Part shown: positions 44,093 through 53,471 of the stretch, piece after piece
How positions within the stretch are numbered: the stretch's first letter is position 1
Layout of the letters: every line of letters begins with the position of its first letter
From: Microbacterium keratanolyticum
GTDB lineage: Bacteria; Actinomycetota; Actinomycetes; Actinomycetales; Microbacteriaceae
Assembly (NCBI RefSeq): GCF_016907255.1
Contig: NZ_JAFBBQ010000001.1
Location: 2,728,001 to 2,792,000 of the forward strand
Direction of reading: 5' to 3'
Length of the DNA: 64,000 nt
Notes under the pieces: generated by a model
Seen by the model: only the letters and a program-made list of their open reading frames with translations
Databases searched by the model: none
Told to the model about the DNA's origin: nothing
Translations under genes and position numbers: made by a program

Positions 44093-45194
44093 GTTCGGAC
44101 GGGGCACAGAGGTCCCCGAGGATGACATCGCGAAGGCCCGGGGGAAGCTCGTCGCACAGACGCAGGGGGCGGCTGCGCCATCGCGGGCGCGATCGCCGAG
44201 GCGTCCGGTCTGGATCGGAGCGGGGACGCTTGCCGGAGCTGCCGCCGTGACAGTGGGAGTTCTCCTGATCGCCCAGAATCAGAGCGTGCCGACGCTGCCC
44301 GAGGCGATCGCGTCACCGACGCCGGTGGTGACTCCGAAGCCGGTTCCGACACCGACACCGACACCGACGGCAGAGCCGGCGCAATCGACGAGCTCGATTC
44401 TCGCGGGAGCTGCCCAGGCATCGCTGAACGTGCCCGAACGGCAACCCGGGCAGTACTTGAAGATCGTGGACGAGCGCACAAGCATGGTCTTCTACTCGGA
44501 CGAGTACGGCGTAAGCGATCTTGGATCGAGCCGGATGAACGCGGAGTCGGCGTGGGCGTATGTCTCGCAATCTGAGCGATATGTGCCAGCGGATCTCATG
44601 AGTGAATGGGCGTACGTACAGGGCGGCGGGGCGCTCCTCGACGTCTACTTCGGTGCTGATGCCCAGGTGCGGGCAGAGGAGTTCTGGGATGAGGCATCGG
44701 GCAGCTATTCTCCTGGAGCGGTGTCGTACTGGGCCGGCGGTGGGTTCATCCTGATCGGGAGCTGGCCGACCGATGGCGGAGACGGTTCACGAGGCCGGTT
44801 GTTCCAGACCATGCCAACAGACCCGAACGAGATCATGGACTGGCTCATGGAAATTGGTGTCGATCCGCACAAGCGGGCGTGGCTGTTGACGAAGCTCCTG
44901 GCCGAGAACGTGGGCTCTCCCGCGCAGCGAGCGGGACTCTATCTGGCCCTCAGCACCTTGCCAGAGTCGCAGCTGGTGGCGTACGACGATCACAGGGCAA
45001 CGATCGTCAGCACCTCCAAGTACGGAGCAGACCACGCCGACCCCTCTCAATGGGACACCGTCACGATCGATCGGGCCACGGGCTACGTCCTGGAGTACTC
45101 GATCCGACGATTCTCGAATCCTGAGTTTATGTCTGACGATCTTCCGGACGAGCACCACGTCTACTCGCTCTCCGTCGTGGATTCCGCGCCCTAG
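44067..45194 (+). CDS. Putative anti-sigma-like membrane protein, module 2
   Basis: 375 residues. MELWQRTREFGRGTE head, one helix (about 47-69) flanked by PRRPVW, a Pro-Thr stalk encoded by a hexamer repeat (44346-44369), then an extracellular domain ending in HHVYSLSVVDSAP. The N-terminal 70 residues match the layout of the module 1 protein (MDKWQHVREI...RPVW...), while the outer domains differ. ATG 44067 has the strong RBS AGGAGGGTGA at 5 nt; the longer frame from 44001 lies in sigma coding sequence. Expected to sense an external signal and control the sigma factor (inference). Confidence 0.7.
   Translation: MELWQRTREFGRGTEVPEDDIAKARGKLVAQTQGAAAPSRARSPRRPVWIGAGTLAGAAAVTVGVLLIAQNQSVPTLPEAIASPTPVVTPKPVPTPTPTPTAEPAQSTSSILAGAAQASLNVPERQPGQYLKIVDERTSMVFYSDEYGVSDLGSSRMNAESAWAYVSQSERYVPADLMSEWAYVQGGGALLDVYFGADAQVRAEEFWDEASGSYSPGAVSYWAGGGFILIGSWPTDGGDGSRGRLFQTMPTDPNEIMDWLMEIGVDPHKRAWLLTKLLAENVGSPAQRAGLYLALSTLPESQLVAYDDHRATIVSTSKYGADHADPSQWDTVTIDRATGYVLEYSIRRFSNPEFMSDDLPDEHHVYSLSVVDSAP
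44346..44369 (+). repeat. Hexamer repeat CCGACA x3 plus CCGACG
   Basis: It encodes a Pro-Thr stalk in the module 2 membrane protein. The repeats are in frame and could change length by slippage. Confidence 0.7.
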
Positions 45195-45254
45195 AGTGAG
45201 CGCCGCACCGGCACCGGGGCTCTCTATCAGAGTCTCGGTGTCGGTGCCCCGACG

Positions 45255-45260
45255 TAGACT
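45255..45260 (+). promoter_or_regulatory. -10 element for leaderless dnaE
   Basis: TAGACT, then 6 nt (CGAGAC), then GTG 45267, with no RBS. Confidence 0.5.
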
Positions 45261-45266
45261 CGAGAC

Positions 45267-48200
45267 GTGGCATCCGACTCCTTCGTACACCTGCACGTTC
45301 ACAGCGAATACTCGATGCTCGACGGTGCCGCGAAGCTCACGGCGATGACTCAGGCCGCAGCCGAGTACGGCATGCCGGCGATCGCTGTGACCGACCACGG
45401 CAACACCTTCGCGGCCTTCGAGTTCTACAACGCGGCGAAGGCCGCGGGCGTCAAGCCGATCATCGGGCTCGAAGCGTATGTGACCCCCGGTACGCACCGC
45501 AGCGACAAGACGCGCGTGCAGTGGGGATCGCCCGATCAGAAGAGCGATGACGTCTCCGGTTCCGGCGCGTACACCCACACGACGATGTGGAGTGAGACGA
45601 CCGAGGGAATGCACAACCTCTTCCGTCTGAGCTCGCGCTCCAGCATGGAGGGCTACTACTTCAAGCCTCGCATGGACCGCGAGCTGCTGCAGACCTACAG
45701 CAAGGGCATCATCGCCACGACGGGCTGCCCGTCCGGCGAGATCCAGACCCGCTTGCGGCTGGGGCAGTACGACGCCGCCCGCAATGCGGCGGCCGAGTTC
45801 CAAGACATCTTCGGCAAAGAGAACTACTTCGCCGAGATCATGGATCACGGGCTCTCGATCGAACGTCGTGTCATGTCCGACCTGCTCCGCCTGTCGAAAG
45901 ACCTGGGCATTCCGCTCGTCGCGACCAACGACTCGCACTACACGCATCAGCACGAGGCCGACGCACACGCGGCGCTTCTCTGCGTACAGTCGGGCTCGAC
46001 GCTCGATGACCCCAACCGCTTCCAGTTCGACGGCGATGGCTACTACGTCAAGACCGCGGCCGAGATGCGGCAGATGTTCCGCGATCACCCTGAGGCATGC
46101 GACAACACGCTGCTGATCGCCGAGCGCTGCGAGGTCGAGTTCAACACCTCGGCGAACTACATGCCGCGCTTCCCGGTGCCGGACGGCGAGACTGAAGACA
46201 GCTGGCTGATCAAAGAGGTCGAAGCGGGGCTGCACTATCGCTATCCCGGCGGCATCCCCGACAAGGTGCGCAAGCAGGCCGAGTATGAGACCGGCATCAT
46301 CCTTCAGATGGGCTTCCCCGGCTACTTCCTCGTCGTCGCCGACTTCATCAACTGGGCGAAGAACAACGGCATCCGCGTCGGCCCGGGGCGTGGCTCGGGT
46401 GCAGGATCCATGGTCGCGTACGCCATGAAGATCACCGACCTCGACCCGCTTGAGCACGGCCTCATCTTCGAGCGCTTCCTCAACCCCGACCGCGTCTCGA
46501 TGCCCGACTTCGACGTCGACTTCGACGACCGTCGCCGCGGCGAAGTCATCGAGTACGTGACAGAGAAGTACGGATCCGAGCGCGTCGCACAGATCGTCAC
46601 CTACGGCACGATCAAATCGAAGCAGGCGCTGAAAGATGCCGGACGCGTGCTTGGTTTCCCGTTCAGCATGGGGGAGCGCCTCACGAAGGCGATGCCGCCG
46701 CCCGTCATGGGCAAGGACATGCCGCTTGACGGCATGTTCAACAAGGAGCACCCGCGTTTCAAAGAGGCGAGCGAGTTCCGAGCGCTCATCGAGTCCGATC
46801 CGGAAGCGAAGACGGTCTTCGACCGCGCGCTGGGCCTCGAGGGGCTGAAGCGCCAGTGGGGCGTGCACGCGGCCGGCGTCATCATGTCTTCCGAACCGCT
46901 CCTCGACATCATCCCGATCATGCGCCGCGAACAGGACGGCCAGATCGTCACGCAGTTCGACTATCCGTCGTGCGAGGCGCTCGGGCTCATCAAGATGGAC
47001 TTCCTGGGGCTGCGAAACCTCACGATCATCTCCGACGCGCTCGACAACATCCGGATGAACCGCGGAGAGGAGGTCGATCTCGAACACCTCGCGCTCGACG
47101 ATCGTGGTGCGTACGACCTGCTTGCGCGCGGTGACTCGCTCGGTGTCTTCCAGCTCGACGGCGGACCGATGCGCGCACTCATGCGCCTGATGAAGCCCGA
47201 CAACTTCGAAGACATCTCGGCTCTCATCGCTCTCTATCGTCCTGGCCCCATGGGAGCGAACTCACACACCAACTACGCTCTGCGCAAGAACGGGCAGCAG
47301 GCGATCACGCCGATTCACGAGGAGTTCCGGGAGTCGCTCGCCGACATCCTCAACGAGTCCTACGGTCTGATCATCTACCAAGAGCAGGTCATGGCGATCG
47401 CGCAGAAGGTCGCGGGCTTCTCGCTGGGTCAGGCCGACATTCTGCGTCGCGCCATGGGCAAGAAGAAGAAGTCCGAGCTCGACAAGCAGTTCGAAGGCTT
47501 CCAAGCAGGTATGCATGCGAATGGATACTCGGATGGCGCAATCAACGCGCTCTGGGAGATCCTGCTGCCCTTCTCCGACTACGCCTTCAACAAAGCGCAC
47601 TCTGCGGCGTACGGGCTCGTCTCCTACTGGACGGCCTACCTCAAGGCGCACTATCCGGCCGAGTACATGGCTGCTCTGCTCACGAGTGTCGGCGACTCGA
47701 AAGACAAGATGGCGCTGTACCTCAACGAGTGCCGGCGCATGGGCATCAAGGTGCTGCCTCCGGATGTCTCACAGTCGATCAACTTCTTCGCCGCAGTCGG
47801 TGAAGACATCCGCTTCGGCCTCGGCGCCGTCCGCAACGTCGGCGCAAACGTCGTCGACGGCATCATCGCGTCGCGCAGCGAGGGGCCGTTCACGTCCTTC
47901 CATGACTTCCTGAACCGCGTGCCGCTGCACGTGGCGAACAAGCGCACGCTCGAGTCGCTCATCAAGGCCGGAGCCTTCGACTCCATGGGCGACACCCGCC
48001 GCGCGCTGTTGGAGATCCACGAATCCGCAACGGAAGCGGCTGTCGATCGCAAGCGCAACGAAGCCCAGGGAGCGATCGGCTTCGACTTCGACGCGCTCTA
48101 CGACGACACCGAAGAGGTGGCGCCCGCAAAGGTTCCTGAACGCCCTGAGTGGACGAAGAAAGACAAGCTGGCGTTCGAACGGGAGATGCTCGGGCTCTAC

Positions 48201-48785
48201 GTCTCCGATCATCCGCTCGCAGGTCTTGAGGTGCCGCTCGCAAAGCACGCCTCGATCTCGATCAACAACCTGCTCGAATCAGAAGATCTGCAGGATGGCG
48301 ACCAGGTGACGATCGCTGGGCTGGTCACGAGCGTGCAGCACCGAGTCGCGAAGGCCAGTGGCAACCCTTACGGCATGATCACCGTCGAGGACTTCAACGG
48401 TGAGATCACCGTCATGTTCATGGGAAAGACGTACCTTGAGTTCCAGAGCACGCTGCAGGCCGACGCGATCCTGGCGGTGCGGGGTCGCATCTCGCGTCGT
48501 GATGACGGCATGAACATTCACGCGCAGTCCGCATTCACCCCCGATGTCGGCTCCTTCGACGCCGCGGGTCCCCTTGCTCTGCTGGTTGCGGAGCAGCGGG
48601 CGACGGAACGCCTGATCGGTGACCTCGCGGATGTGCTGCGCCGCCACCACGGTGAGACCGAGGTCACGCTCAAGATGCACCGCGGTGGCACCGCCAAGGT
48701 CTTCGAGGTGCCGATGCCCGTCACTGTCACCGCGGATCTCTTCGGCGAGTTGAAGTCACTTCTCGGCCCTCAGTGCCTCGGGTAG
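45267..48785 (+). CDS. dnaE: DNA polymerase III alpha subunit
   Basis: 1172 residues, the replicative polymerase. The N-terminal PHP domain starts FVHLHVHSEYSMLDGAAKL with HDE-type metal residues (VTDHGN, NDSHY), which in actinobacterial DnaE1 acts as the proofreading exonuclease. The palm holds the catalytic Asp residues in MPDFDVDFDDRRR (near 410-420). The finger region includes GPGRGSGAGS; the C-terminal OB fold begins QVTIAGLVTSV. It is a single gene with GTG 45267 just after TAGACT, implying a leaderless mRNA. Confidence 0.98.
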   Translation: MASDSFVHLHVHSEYSMLDGAAKLTAMTQAAAEYGMPAIAVTDHGNTFAAFEFYNAAKAAGVKPIIGLEAYVTPGTHRSDKTRVQWGSPDQKSDDVSGSGAYTHTTMWSETTEGMHNLFRLSSRSSMEGYYFKPRMDRELLQTYSKGIIATTGCPSGEIQTRLRLGQYDAARNAAAEFQDIFGKENYFAEIMDHGLSIERRVMSDLLRLSKDLGIPLVATNDSHYTHQHEADAHAALLCVQSGSTLDDPNRFQFDGDGYYVKTAAEMRQMFRDHPEACDNTLLIAERCEVEFNTSANYMPRFPVPDGETEDSWLIKEVEAGLHYRYPGGIPDKVRKQAEYETGIILQMGFPGYFLVVADFINWAKNNGIRVGPGRGSGAGSMVAYAMKITDLDPLEHGLIFERFLNPDRVSMPDFDVDFDDRRRGEVIEYVTEKYGSERVAQIVTYGTIKSKQALKDAGRVLGFPFSMGERLTKAMPPPVMGKDMPLDGMFNKEHPRFKEASEFRALIESDPEAKTVFDRALGLEGLKRQWGVHAAGVIMSSEPLLDIIPIMRREQDGQIVTQFDYPSCEALGLIKMDFLGLRNLTIISDALDNIRMNRGEEVDLEHLALDDRGAYDLLARGDSLGVFQLDGGPMRALMRLMKPDNFEDISALIALYRPGPMGANSHTNYALRKNGQQAITPIHEEFRESLADILNESYGLIIYQEQVMAIAQKVAGFSLGQADILRRAMGKKKKSELDKQFEGFQAGMHANGYSDGAINALWEILLPFSDYAFNKAHSAAYGLVSYWTAYLKAHYPAEYMAALLTSVGDSKDKMALYLNECRRMGIKVLPPDVSQSINFFAAVGEDIRFGLGAVRNVGANVVDGIIASRSEGPFTSFHDFLNRVPLHVANKRTLESLIKAGAFDSMGDTRRALLEIHESATEAAVDRKRNEAQGAIGFDFDALYDDTEEVAPAKVPERPEWTKKDKLAFEREMLGLYVSDHPLAGLEVPLAKHASISINNLLESEDLQDGDQVTIAGLVTSVQHRVAKASGNPYGMITVEDFNGEITVMFMGKTYLEFQSTLQADAILAVRGRISRRDDGMNIHAQSAFTPDVGSFDAAGPLALLVAEQRATERLIGDLADVLRRHHGETEVTLKMHRGGTAKVFEVPMPVTVTADLFGELKSLLGPQCLG

Positions 48786-48844
48786 CAGCGATTCCGCGGC
48801 GCACGAGCGTGACACGCCCCCAGCACCGCTCGGGTTGCGCCCGG

Positions 48845-48850
48845 TAAGAT
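48845..48850 (+). promoter_or_regulatory. -10 element upstream of the gene at 48907
   Basis: TAAGAT about 56 nt before the ATG, in the gap after dnaE. No clear -35 is seen. Confidence 0.35.
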
Positions 48851-48906
48851 CGGGTCGCGCCGGGGAGTCACCTGCGCAGATCGTCCTCACGACGAAAGGG
48901 ATCCTC

Positions 48907-49929
48907 ATGACGAACAACGATGCAGCGCCGTTCGACGAGGCGTCCCTTCCCGAGGACTCCAGCGACGATCTTTTCGACGTCGACGTCGACGTCGCACCGC
49001 AGTACGGCTACTGGGGCATCACGGTACGTGAACTGCTGATGGTCGGTGTGTGGGCGGTCGCCTTCGTCGTCTCCTTCTTCCCGCTGGGGGCGGGTGGTGC
49101 GTCCGTGTGGACGACCGGACTGCACTGGGTGCTCACCATCGGGGTGCCCACAGTCGCCCTTTTCCTCATCGTGTTGCGACGCTTCTCTCCGGAGGGGATC
49201 CGCAGGGTCGGCTCGCTCGGTATCGACCAGTTCGCGTCCGTCGCGTTCTCGGTCTCGGCGATGCTCTGGGTGCAGCATGTCTGGGACTCGGTGTCGTTCG
49301 CGCTCCGGTTGGACGGTCGCGTTCTGGGATGGGTCATGTGGGTGGAACTCACGTGCATGCTCGCCCTCGTCGTGCTCACGGTCGTGGCTCCGTTGATTCC
49401 CGGACTGCGCGAGGACTTCGAAGGCCGGATGGAGACGCTCGCCCACCGTAACGCCAACCCGATTCGACCGGTGATCGCGTACCCGACAGCGTCCTCGGCG
49501 CAGGTCGCGCCCGCCGGCTCCGCGGTCGTCGAAGGTGATGGCGGCGCAGGCGAAGGCGATGGCGTCACGGCTGACGCTGATGCGGACGCGCACGAGTCTG
49601 CCGTGGCATCCGATGAGGCCTACACGGACGTGATCGTGCCGCTCGGTGATGCCACGGCTCATGATGTGTCTGAGATTGAGCTCACCGACGACACGGAGAG
49701 CGTCGAGGGGACACAGACGGATGTCGCGCCCGTTGAGGCTGGCCAGCCGTTCTGGGCGTTGGCGCCGGAGACACGCCCGGTACATGACGAACAGGGCGAT
49801 GTGCTCTTCGAGATCGGCCCGGAGGCGTGGATTCTCGTCATCGAAGATCGTGGCGGCGCCTACGTCGTCCGACATGACGACGGCCGGGTGGGCTATCTCC
49901 ACGACACGACAGACATGACCAGAGGCTGA
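48907..49929 (+). CDS. Unknown four-helix membrane protein with acidic tail and C-terminal SH3-like segment
   Basis: 340 residues from ATG 48907 (AAAGGG upstream); the longer frame from 48835 lacks signals. An acidic N-terminus (1-35, DDLFDVDVDV) is followed by four predicted membrane helices (about 41-61, 72-91, 108-133, 139-164). Then comes a low-complexity acidic stretch (about 185-280) and a conserved-looking end (282-340) with FWALAPETRPVHDEQGDVLFEIGPEAWILVIEDRG, which resembles a small beta-barrel. I do not recognise a named family. It lies between dnaE and hisD, just before the hisD RBS. Confidence 0.75.
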   Translation: MTNNDAAPFDEASLPEDSSDDLFDVDVDVAPQYGYWGITVRELLMVGVWAVAFVVSFFPLGAGGASVWTTGLHWVLTIGVPTVALFLIVLRRFSPEGIRRVGSLGIDQFASVAFSVSAMLWVQHVWDSVSFALRLDGRVLGWVMWVELTCMLALVVLTVVAPLIPGLREDFEGRMETLAHRNANPIRPVIAYPTASSAQVAPAGSAVVEGDGGAGEGDGVTADADADAHESAVASDEAYTDVIVPLGDATAHDVSEIELTDDTESVEGTQTDVAPVEAGQPFWALAPETRPVHDEQGDVLFEIGPEAWILVIEDRGGAYVVRHDDGRVGYLHDTTDMTRG

Positions 49930-49937
49930 GGAGCACA

Positions 49938-51260
49938 ATGCAGAAGATCGACCTTCGAGGCCGTTCGCTGTCCACCGCCGAGATGCTGGCCGCCGTGCCG
50001 CGCGCTGAGGCTGCGCGCGCAGAGGCGCTGGCAACCGCGGCACAGATCGTCGCTGACGTGCGCGAGCACGGTGAGAAGTCGCTGCGCGAACAGGCGGAGC
50101 GGTTCGACCGGGTGACTGATCACGCGATCCGGATCCCCGCAGAGCATGTCGCCGAAGCCGTTGCTGCTCTGGAGCCGCGGATTCGCGCAGCGCTCGAAGA
50201 GTCCATCAATCGGGTGCGCCTCGCTTCGCAGGCGCAAGTGCCCGCGTCGGTCGCGACGACGATCGCGCCGGGTGCTCAGATCGTGCAGCGCTGGCAGCCG
50301 GTGTCGCGCGTCGGCGTGTACATCCCGGGCGGGAAGGCGGTGTACCCGTCGAGCGTCATCATGAACGTCGTCCCCGCGCAGGTCGCCGGAGTCACGCAGA
50401 TCGCCCTCGCCTCACCGCCGCAGTCGGATCAGGGCGGACGCATCCACCCCACGATCCTCGCCGCGGCCGGTCTTCTCGGGGTCACCGAGATCTACGCGAT
50501 GGGCGGAGCCGGCGCAATCGGCGCATTCGCCTGGGGCGTGCCTGAACTCGATCTCGACCCGGTTGACGTCGTCTCCGGCCCGGGAAACAACTTTGTCGCC
50601 TCCGCGAAGCGCGCGGTCGCGGGCGTGGTCGGAACCGATTCCGAGGCAGGCGCGACAGAGATCCTGATCGTCGCGGATGCCACGGCGAACCCGCTCTACG
50701 TCGCCGCGGACCTCGTGAGCCAGGCGGAGCACGACGAGCAGGCCTCCGCCGTGCTGGTCACGGATTCCGCAGACCTCGCGGACGCCGTGCTCATCCGGGT
50801 CGCGGAGCTCGCATTGCGGACGCGGCACAGCGAGCGCGTCACCGCCGCACTCGACGGGCCGCAGTCGGCGGTCGTCCTCGTCGATGACCGCGCTGCCGCT
50901 GCCGCATTCAGCAACGCCTATGCGCCGGAGCACCTGGAACTGCACCTCGCGGATGCTGCCGCTGCCGCCGCAGACTTCACGAGCGCCGGTGCGGTTTTCG
51001 TGGGTGACCACACTCCGGTCAGCTTGGGGGACTACCTCGCGGGCAGCAACCACGTTCTGCCTACTGGCGGACAGGCACGGTATGCGCCTGGACTCGGCGC
51101 CTACACGTTCCTGCGTCCGCAGCAAGTGATCACCTACGACCGCGACGCGCTGTCCACCGTCCGGGAGGGCATTGTGGCGCTTGCGAACACCGAGGTGCTT
51201 CCCGCGCATGGCGAAGCCATCGAGGCGCGCTTTACTCACTCCGATCCGACGAAGGCGTAG
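49938..51260 (+). CDS. hisD: Histidinol dehydrogenase
   Basis: 440 residues. It oxidises L-histidinol to L-histidine in two NAD+-linked, zinc-dependent steps. Family motifs [46 protein letters not shown] and the zinc/active-site region [15 protein letters not shown] and [11 protein letters not shown] are all present. RBS GAGGAG precedes ATG 49938. Only hisD is here; the other his genes are not in the window. The nrdR gene follows after 8 nt. Confidence 0.97.
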   Translation: MQKIDLRGRSLSTAEMLAAVPRAEAARAEALATAAQIVADVREHGEKSLREQAERFDRVTDHAIRIPAEHVAEAVAALEPRIRAALEESINRVRLASQAQVPASVATTIAPGAQIVQRWQPVSRVGVYIPGGKAVYPSSVIMNVVPAQVAGVTQIALASPPQSDQGGRIHPTILAAAGLLGVTEIYAMGGAGAIGAFAWGVPELDLDPVDVVSGPGNNFVASAKRAVAGVVGTDSEAGATEILIVADATANPLYVAADLVSQAEHDEQASAVLVTDSADLADAVLIRVAELALRTRHSERVTAALDGPQSAVVLVDDRAAAAAFSNAYAPEHLELHLADAAAAAADFTSAGAVFVGDHTPVSLGDYLAGSNHVLPTGGQARYAPGLGAYTFLRPQQVITYDRDALSTVREGIVALANTEVLPAHGEAIEARFTHSDPTKA

Positions 51261-51268
51261 GTCACCGC

Positions 51269-51745
51269 ATGCACTGCCCGTTCTGCCGTCATTCCGACTC
51301 GCGCGTGATCGACTCGCGTACGAGTGACGATGGGCTCTCCATCCGCCGTCGGAGGCAGTGTCCGGAGTGCGGCGGCCGTTTCACGACGACGGAGACCGCA
51401 AGCCTCAACGTCATCAAGCGATCCGGCGTGATGGAGCCGTTCAGCCGGGAGAAGGTCATCAGCGGCGTGCGCAAGGCCTGCCAAGGGCGACCGGTGACCG
51501 AGGGGGATCTCGCTGTCCTCGCGCAGCGCGTGGAAGAGGCGGTGCGCCAGACGGGTGTCTCGCAGCTCGACGCGAATGAGATCGGCTTGGCGATCCTCGG
51601 ACCGCTGCGCGAACTCGATGAGGTGGCGTACCTGCGATTTGCGAGCGTCTATCAGGCGTTCGACTCGCTGGAGGACTTCGAGTGCTCGATCCGCGACCTT
51701 CGTGCGGACCGTGCGAAGTCCGCGGCCGCATCCGACGAAGGGTAG
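51269..51745 (+). CDS. nrdR: Ribonucleotide reductase regulator NrdR
   Basis: 158 residues. The zinc ribbon C3-x2-C6 / C31-x2-C34 (MHCPFC...[14 protein letters not shown]) is followed by an ATP-cone domain (about 48-138) with [16 protein letters not shown]. It senses ATP/dATP and represses nrd genes through NrdR boxes. No NrdR box is visible nearby, so its targets lie elsewhere. It is joined to hisD with an 8-nt gap. The stop TAG forms part of a TAGCCT before pyrD. Confidence 0.97.
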   Translation: MHCPFCRHSDSRVIDSRTSDDGLSIRRRRQCPECGGRFTTTETASLNVIKRSGVMEPFSREKVISGVRKACQGRPVTEGDLAVLAQRVEEAVRQTGVSQLDANEIGLAILGPLRELDEVAYLRFASVYQAFDSLEDFECSIRDLRADRAKSAAASDEG

Positions 51746-51756
51746 CCTGAGAGGCG

Positions 51757-52782
51757 ATGTATCCACTGCTCTTTCGCACCGTTCTGTCCCGCCTCGATCC
51801 GGAATTCGCGCACCACGCGGGCATGGCGGTCATCCGCACTCTCGGCGTACCGCCGTTCTCCTGGATCACGAGCGCACTGACGCGACCCGCGACGGGGCAG
51901 GAGGTCCGTGCGCTGGGCCTGACCTTCCCGTCGCCGTTCGGCGTGGCCGCAGGCTTCGACAAGAACGCCGTGGGGGTGCGGGGGCTTTCCGCGCTCGGCT
52001 TCGGTCACATCGAAGTGGGGACCGTGACGGCGATCCCGCAGGAGGGAAACCCGAAACCGCGTCTGTTCCGCCTGGTCCCTGATCGTGCGGTCGTGAACCG
52101 GATGGGCTTCAACAACGCGGGTGCGGAGGCCGCCGAGCGTCGACTCCAGAAGCTGCGCCGTCGACGTCCGCGCGCGGTGATCGGCGTGAACATCGGAAAG
52201 AGCCGCGTCGTCGAGGTCGAGCAGGCGACAGCCGACTACGTCTCTTCCGCGCAGAGGCTTGCGCCGCTGGCGGACTACCTGGCGGTCAACGTGTCCTCTC
52301 CGAACACCCCGGGACTCCGCGGCCTTCAGGCTGTGGAGACCCTCGCGCCGCTCCTGCAGGCGGTCAAGACTGCTGCCGGGACGACACCGCTCCTGGTGAA
52401 GATCGCCCCTGACCTGCCGGACGAGGAGATCACCGCGATCGCCGAGATGGCGGTGAAGGAGGGGCTCGCCGGAATCATCGCGACGAACACGACGATCTCC
52501 CGTGATGGTCTCCGTACCGATCCCGCCGTCATCGACGCCGCCGGAGCGGGCGGACTCTCGGGAGCGCCCCTGCGGGAGCGGTCGAGAGAAGTGCTCCGCA
52601 TCGTGCGCGCCGCGGTGCCCGCCGAGTTCTGCGTCATCTCTGTGGGTGGCATCGAGACCGCGGATGATGTCCGCGAGCGCCTCGCCGCCGGGGCCACGCT
52701 GGTGCAGGGCTACACCGCATTCCTCTACCGCGGCCCGTTCTGGGCACGTCAGATCAACCGCGGACTTGCACGCGCACGCTGA
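51757..52782 (+). CDS. pyrD: Dihydroorotate dehydrogenase (quinone), class 2
   Basis: 341 residues. It oxidises dihydroorotate to orotate with FMN and donates electrons to menaquinone at the membrane. The N-terminal helices (FRTVLSRLDPEFAHHAG) are the membrane-tunnel element of class 2, and the FMN-binding ASP-type motifs FGVAAGFDKNAVGVRGL, VNVSSPNTPGLRGLQ (catalytic Ser) and VISVGGI are present. ATG 51757 lies 11 nt after nrdR. A strong bidirectional terminator follows. Confidence 0.96.
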   Translation: MYPLLFRTVLSRLDPEFAHHAGMAVIRTLGVPPFSWITSALTRPATGQEVRALGLTFPSPFGVAAGFDKNAVGVRGLSALGFGHIEVGTVTAIPQEGNPKPRLFRLVPDRAVVNRMGFNNAGAEAAERRLQKLRRRRPRAVIGVNIGKSRVVEVEQATADYVSSAQRLAPLADYLAVNVSSPNTPGLRGLQAVETLAPLLQAVKTAAGTTPLLVKIAPDLPDEEITAIAEMAVKEGLAGIIATNTTISRDGLRTDPAVIDAAGAGGLSGAPLRERSREVLRIVRAAVPAEFCVISVGGIETADDVRERLAAGATLVQGYTAFLYRGPFWARQINRGLARAR

Positions 52783-52798
52783 GCCCCCGATACGCACG

Positions 52799-52837
52799 AC
52801 AAAGGCGGCGAGTGTCTGAGACACTCGCCGCCTTTGT
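52799..52837. terminator. Bidirectional terminator between pyrD and the DUF3043 gene
   Basis: A perfect 18-bp stem from ACAAAGGCGGCGAGTGTC with a 3-nt TGA loop, between convergent genes. This is one of the longest stems in the window. Confidence 0.85.
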
Positions 52838-52852
52838 GGCATCCGCCCGAGA

Positions 52853-53422
52853 CTACTCGGGGTACTGGCCGCGCTTGACCTGCGGCTTCGGGAGACGCAT
52901 GAATCGCATCTGCAGCGAACGCATCGCGGCGTACCAGCCGAGACCCTTCTCTCGGCGCTCTGCCCCGAACTTCTCGGCGGCCTTCCGCTTGACACGCACA
53001 CCGAGGAAGATCATGTTTCCGACGGCGAAGATGATGTAGACCCAGAGCACGAGGAACGACCAGTAGGCGACCGTCACGTTCGGGACGAGCGAGGCGATGA
53101 TGACGAGCACCATCATCGGCATGACCCACTCACTGAGGTGCCAGCCGGCGTCCACGTAGTCACGCACCCAGCGGCGCTGCGGGCCCTTGTCGCGGACGGG
53201 AAGGTAGCGGTCGTCGCCCTTCTCCATGCCGACGCGTGCCTTCTCGCGGCGTGCCTGGAGTTCTGCGCGTGCGCGGGCGCGCTCCTCCTTCGTGTTGGCG
53301 ACGAGGGGGCGCTTGCGGGCGGCCTCCTGCTCGGCGCGCGAAGGTGTCGGACGGCCCTTGCCGTGCGCTGCGTTCTCGGCGGAGTCGTCGTTCGTCGACG
53401 GTGAGACGGGGGAGTTGGCCAC
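52853..53422 (-). CDS. DUF3043 membrane protein
   Basis: 189 residues from GTG 53422, which has CAGGAG 5 nt upstream. A basic, Glu/Arg/Lys-rich cytoplasmic stretch (about 20-75: ARARAELQARREKARVGMEKGDDRYLPVRDKGPQRRWVRDYVDAG) precedes two membrane helices (about 90-110 and 116-136), then a Lys/Arg-rich tail. This is the DUF3043 family of unknown function, common in actinobacteria. It diverges from the M20 peptidase gene. The frame upstream to 53596 crosses that gene and is not used. Confidence 0.85.
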   Translation of the reverse strand: MANSPVSPSTNDDSAENAAHGKGRPTPSRAEQEAARKRPLVANTKEERARARAELQARREKARVGMEKGDDRYLPVRDKGPQRRWVRDYVDAGWHLSEWVMPMMVLVIIASLVPNVTVAYWSFLVLWVYIIFAVGNMIFLGVRVKRKAAEKFGAERREKGLGWYAAMRSLQMRFMRLPKPQVKRGQYPE

Positions 53423-53458
53423 GAAGGCTCCTGACGTGTTGCTTTTCGGGGTTCGCCT

Positions 53459-53464
53459 TAAGAT
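53459..53464 (+). promoter_or_regulatory. -10 element for leaderless M20 peptidase gene
   Basis: TAAGAT, then 7 nt, then ATG 53472, inside the 49-bp gap between divergent genes. Confidence 0.4.
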
Positions 53465-53471
53465 TACTCGC

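Noticed and set aside
45195..45254. Imperfect hairpin between the module 2 gene and dnaE
   Set aside because: GGCACCG/CGGTGCC pairs over only 7 bp with mismatches inside; too weak to call a terminator.
44787..47087. A 766-codon minus-strand frame inside dnaE and the module 2 membrane gene
   Set aside because: Antisense shadow; the plus strand carries PHP and polymerase motifs.
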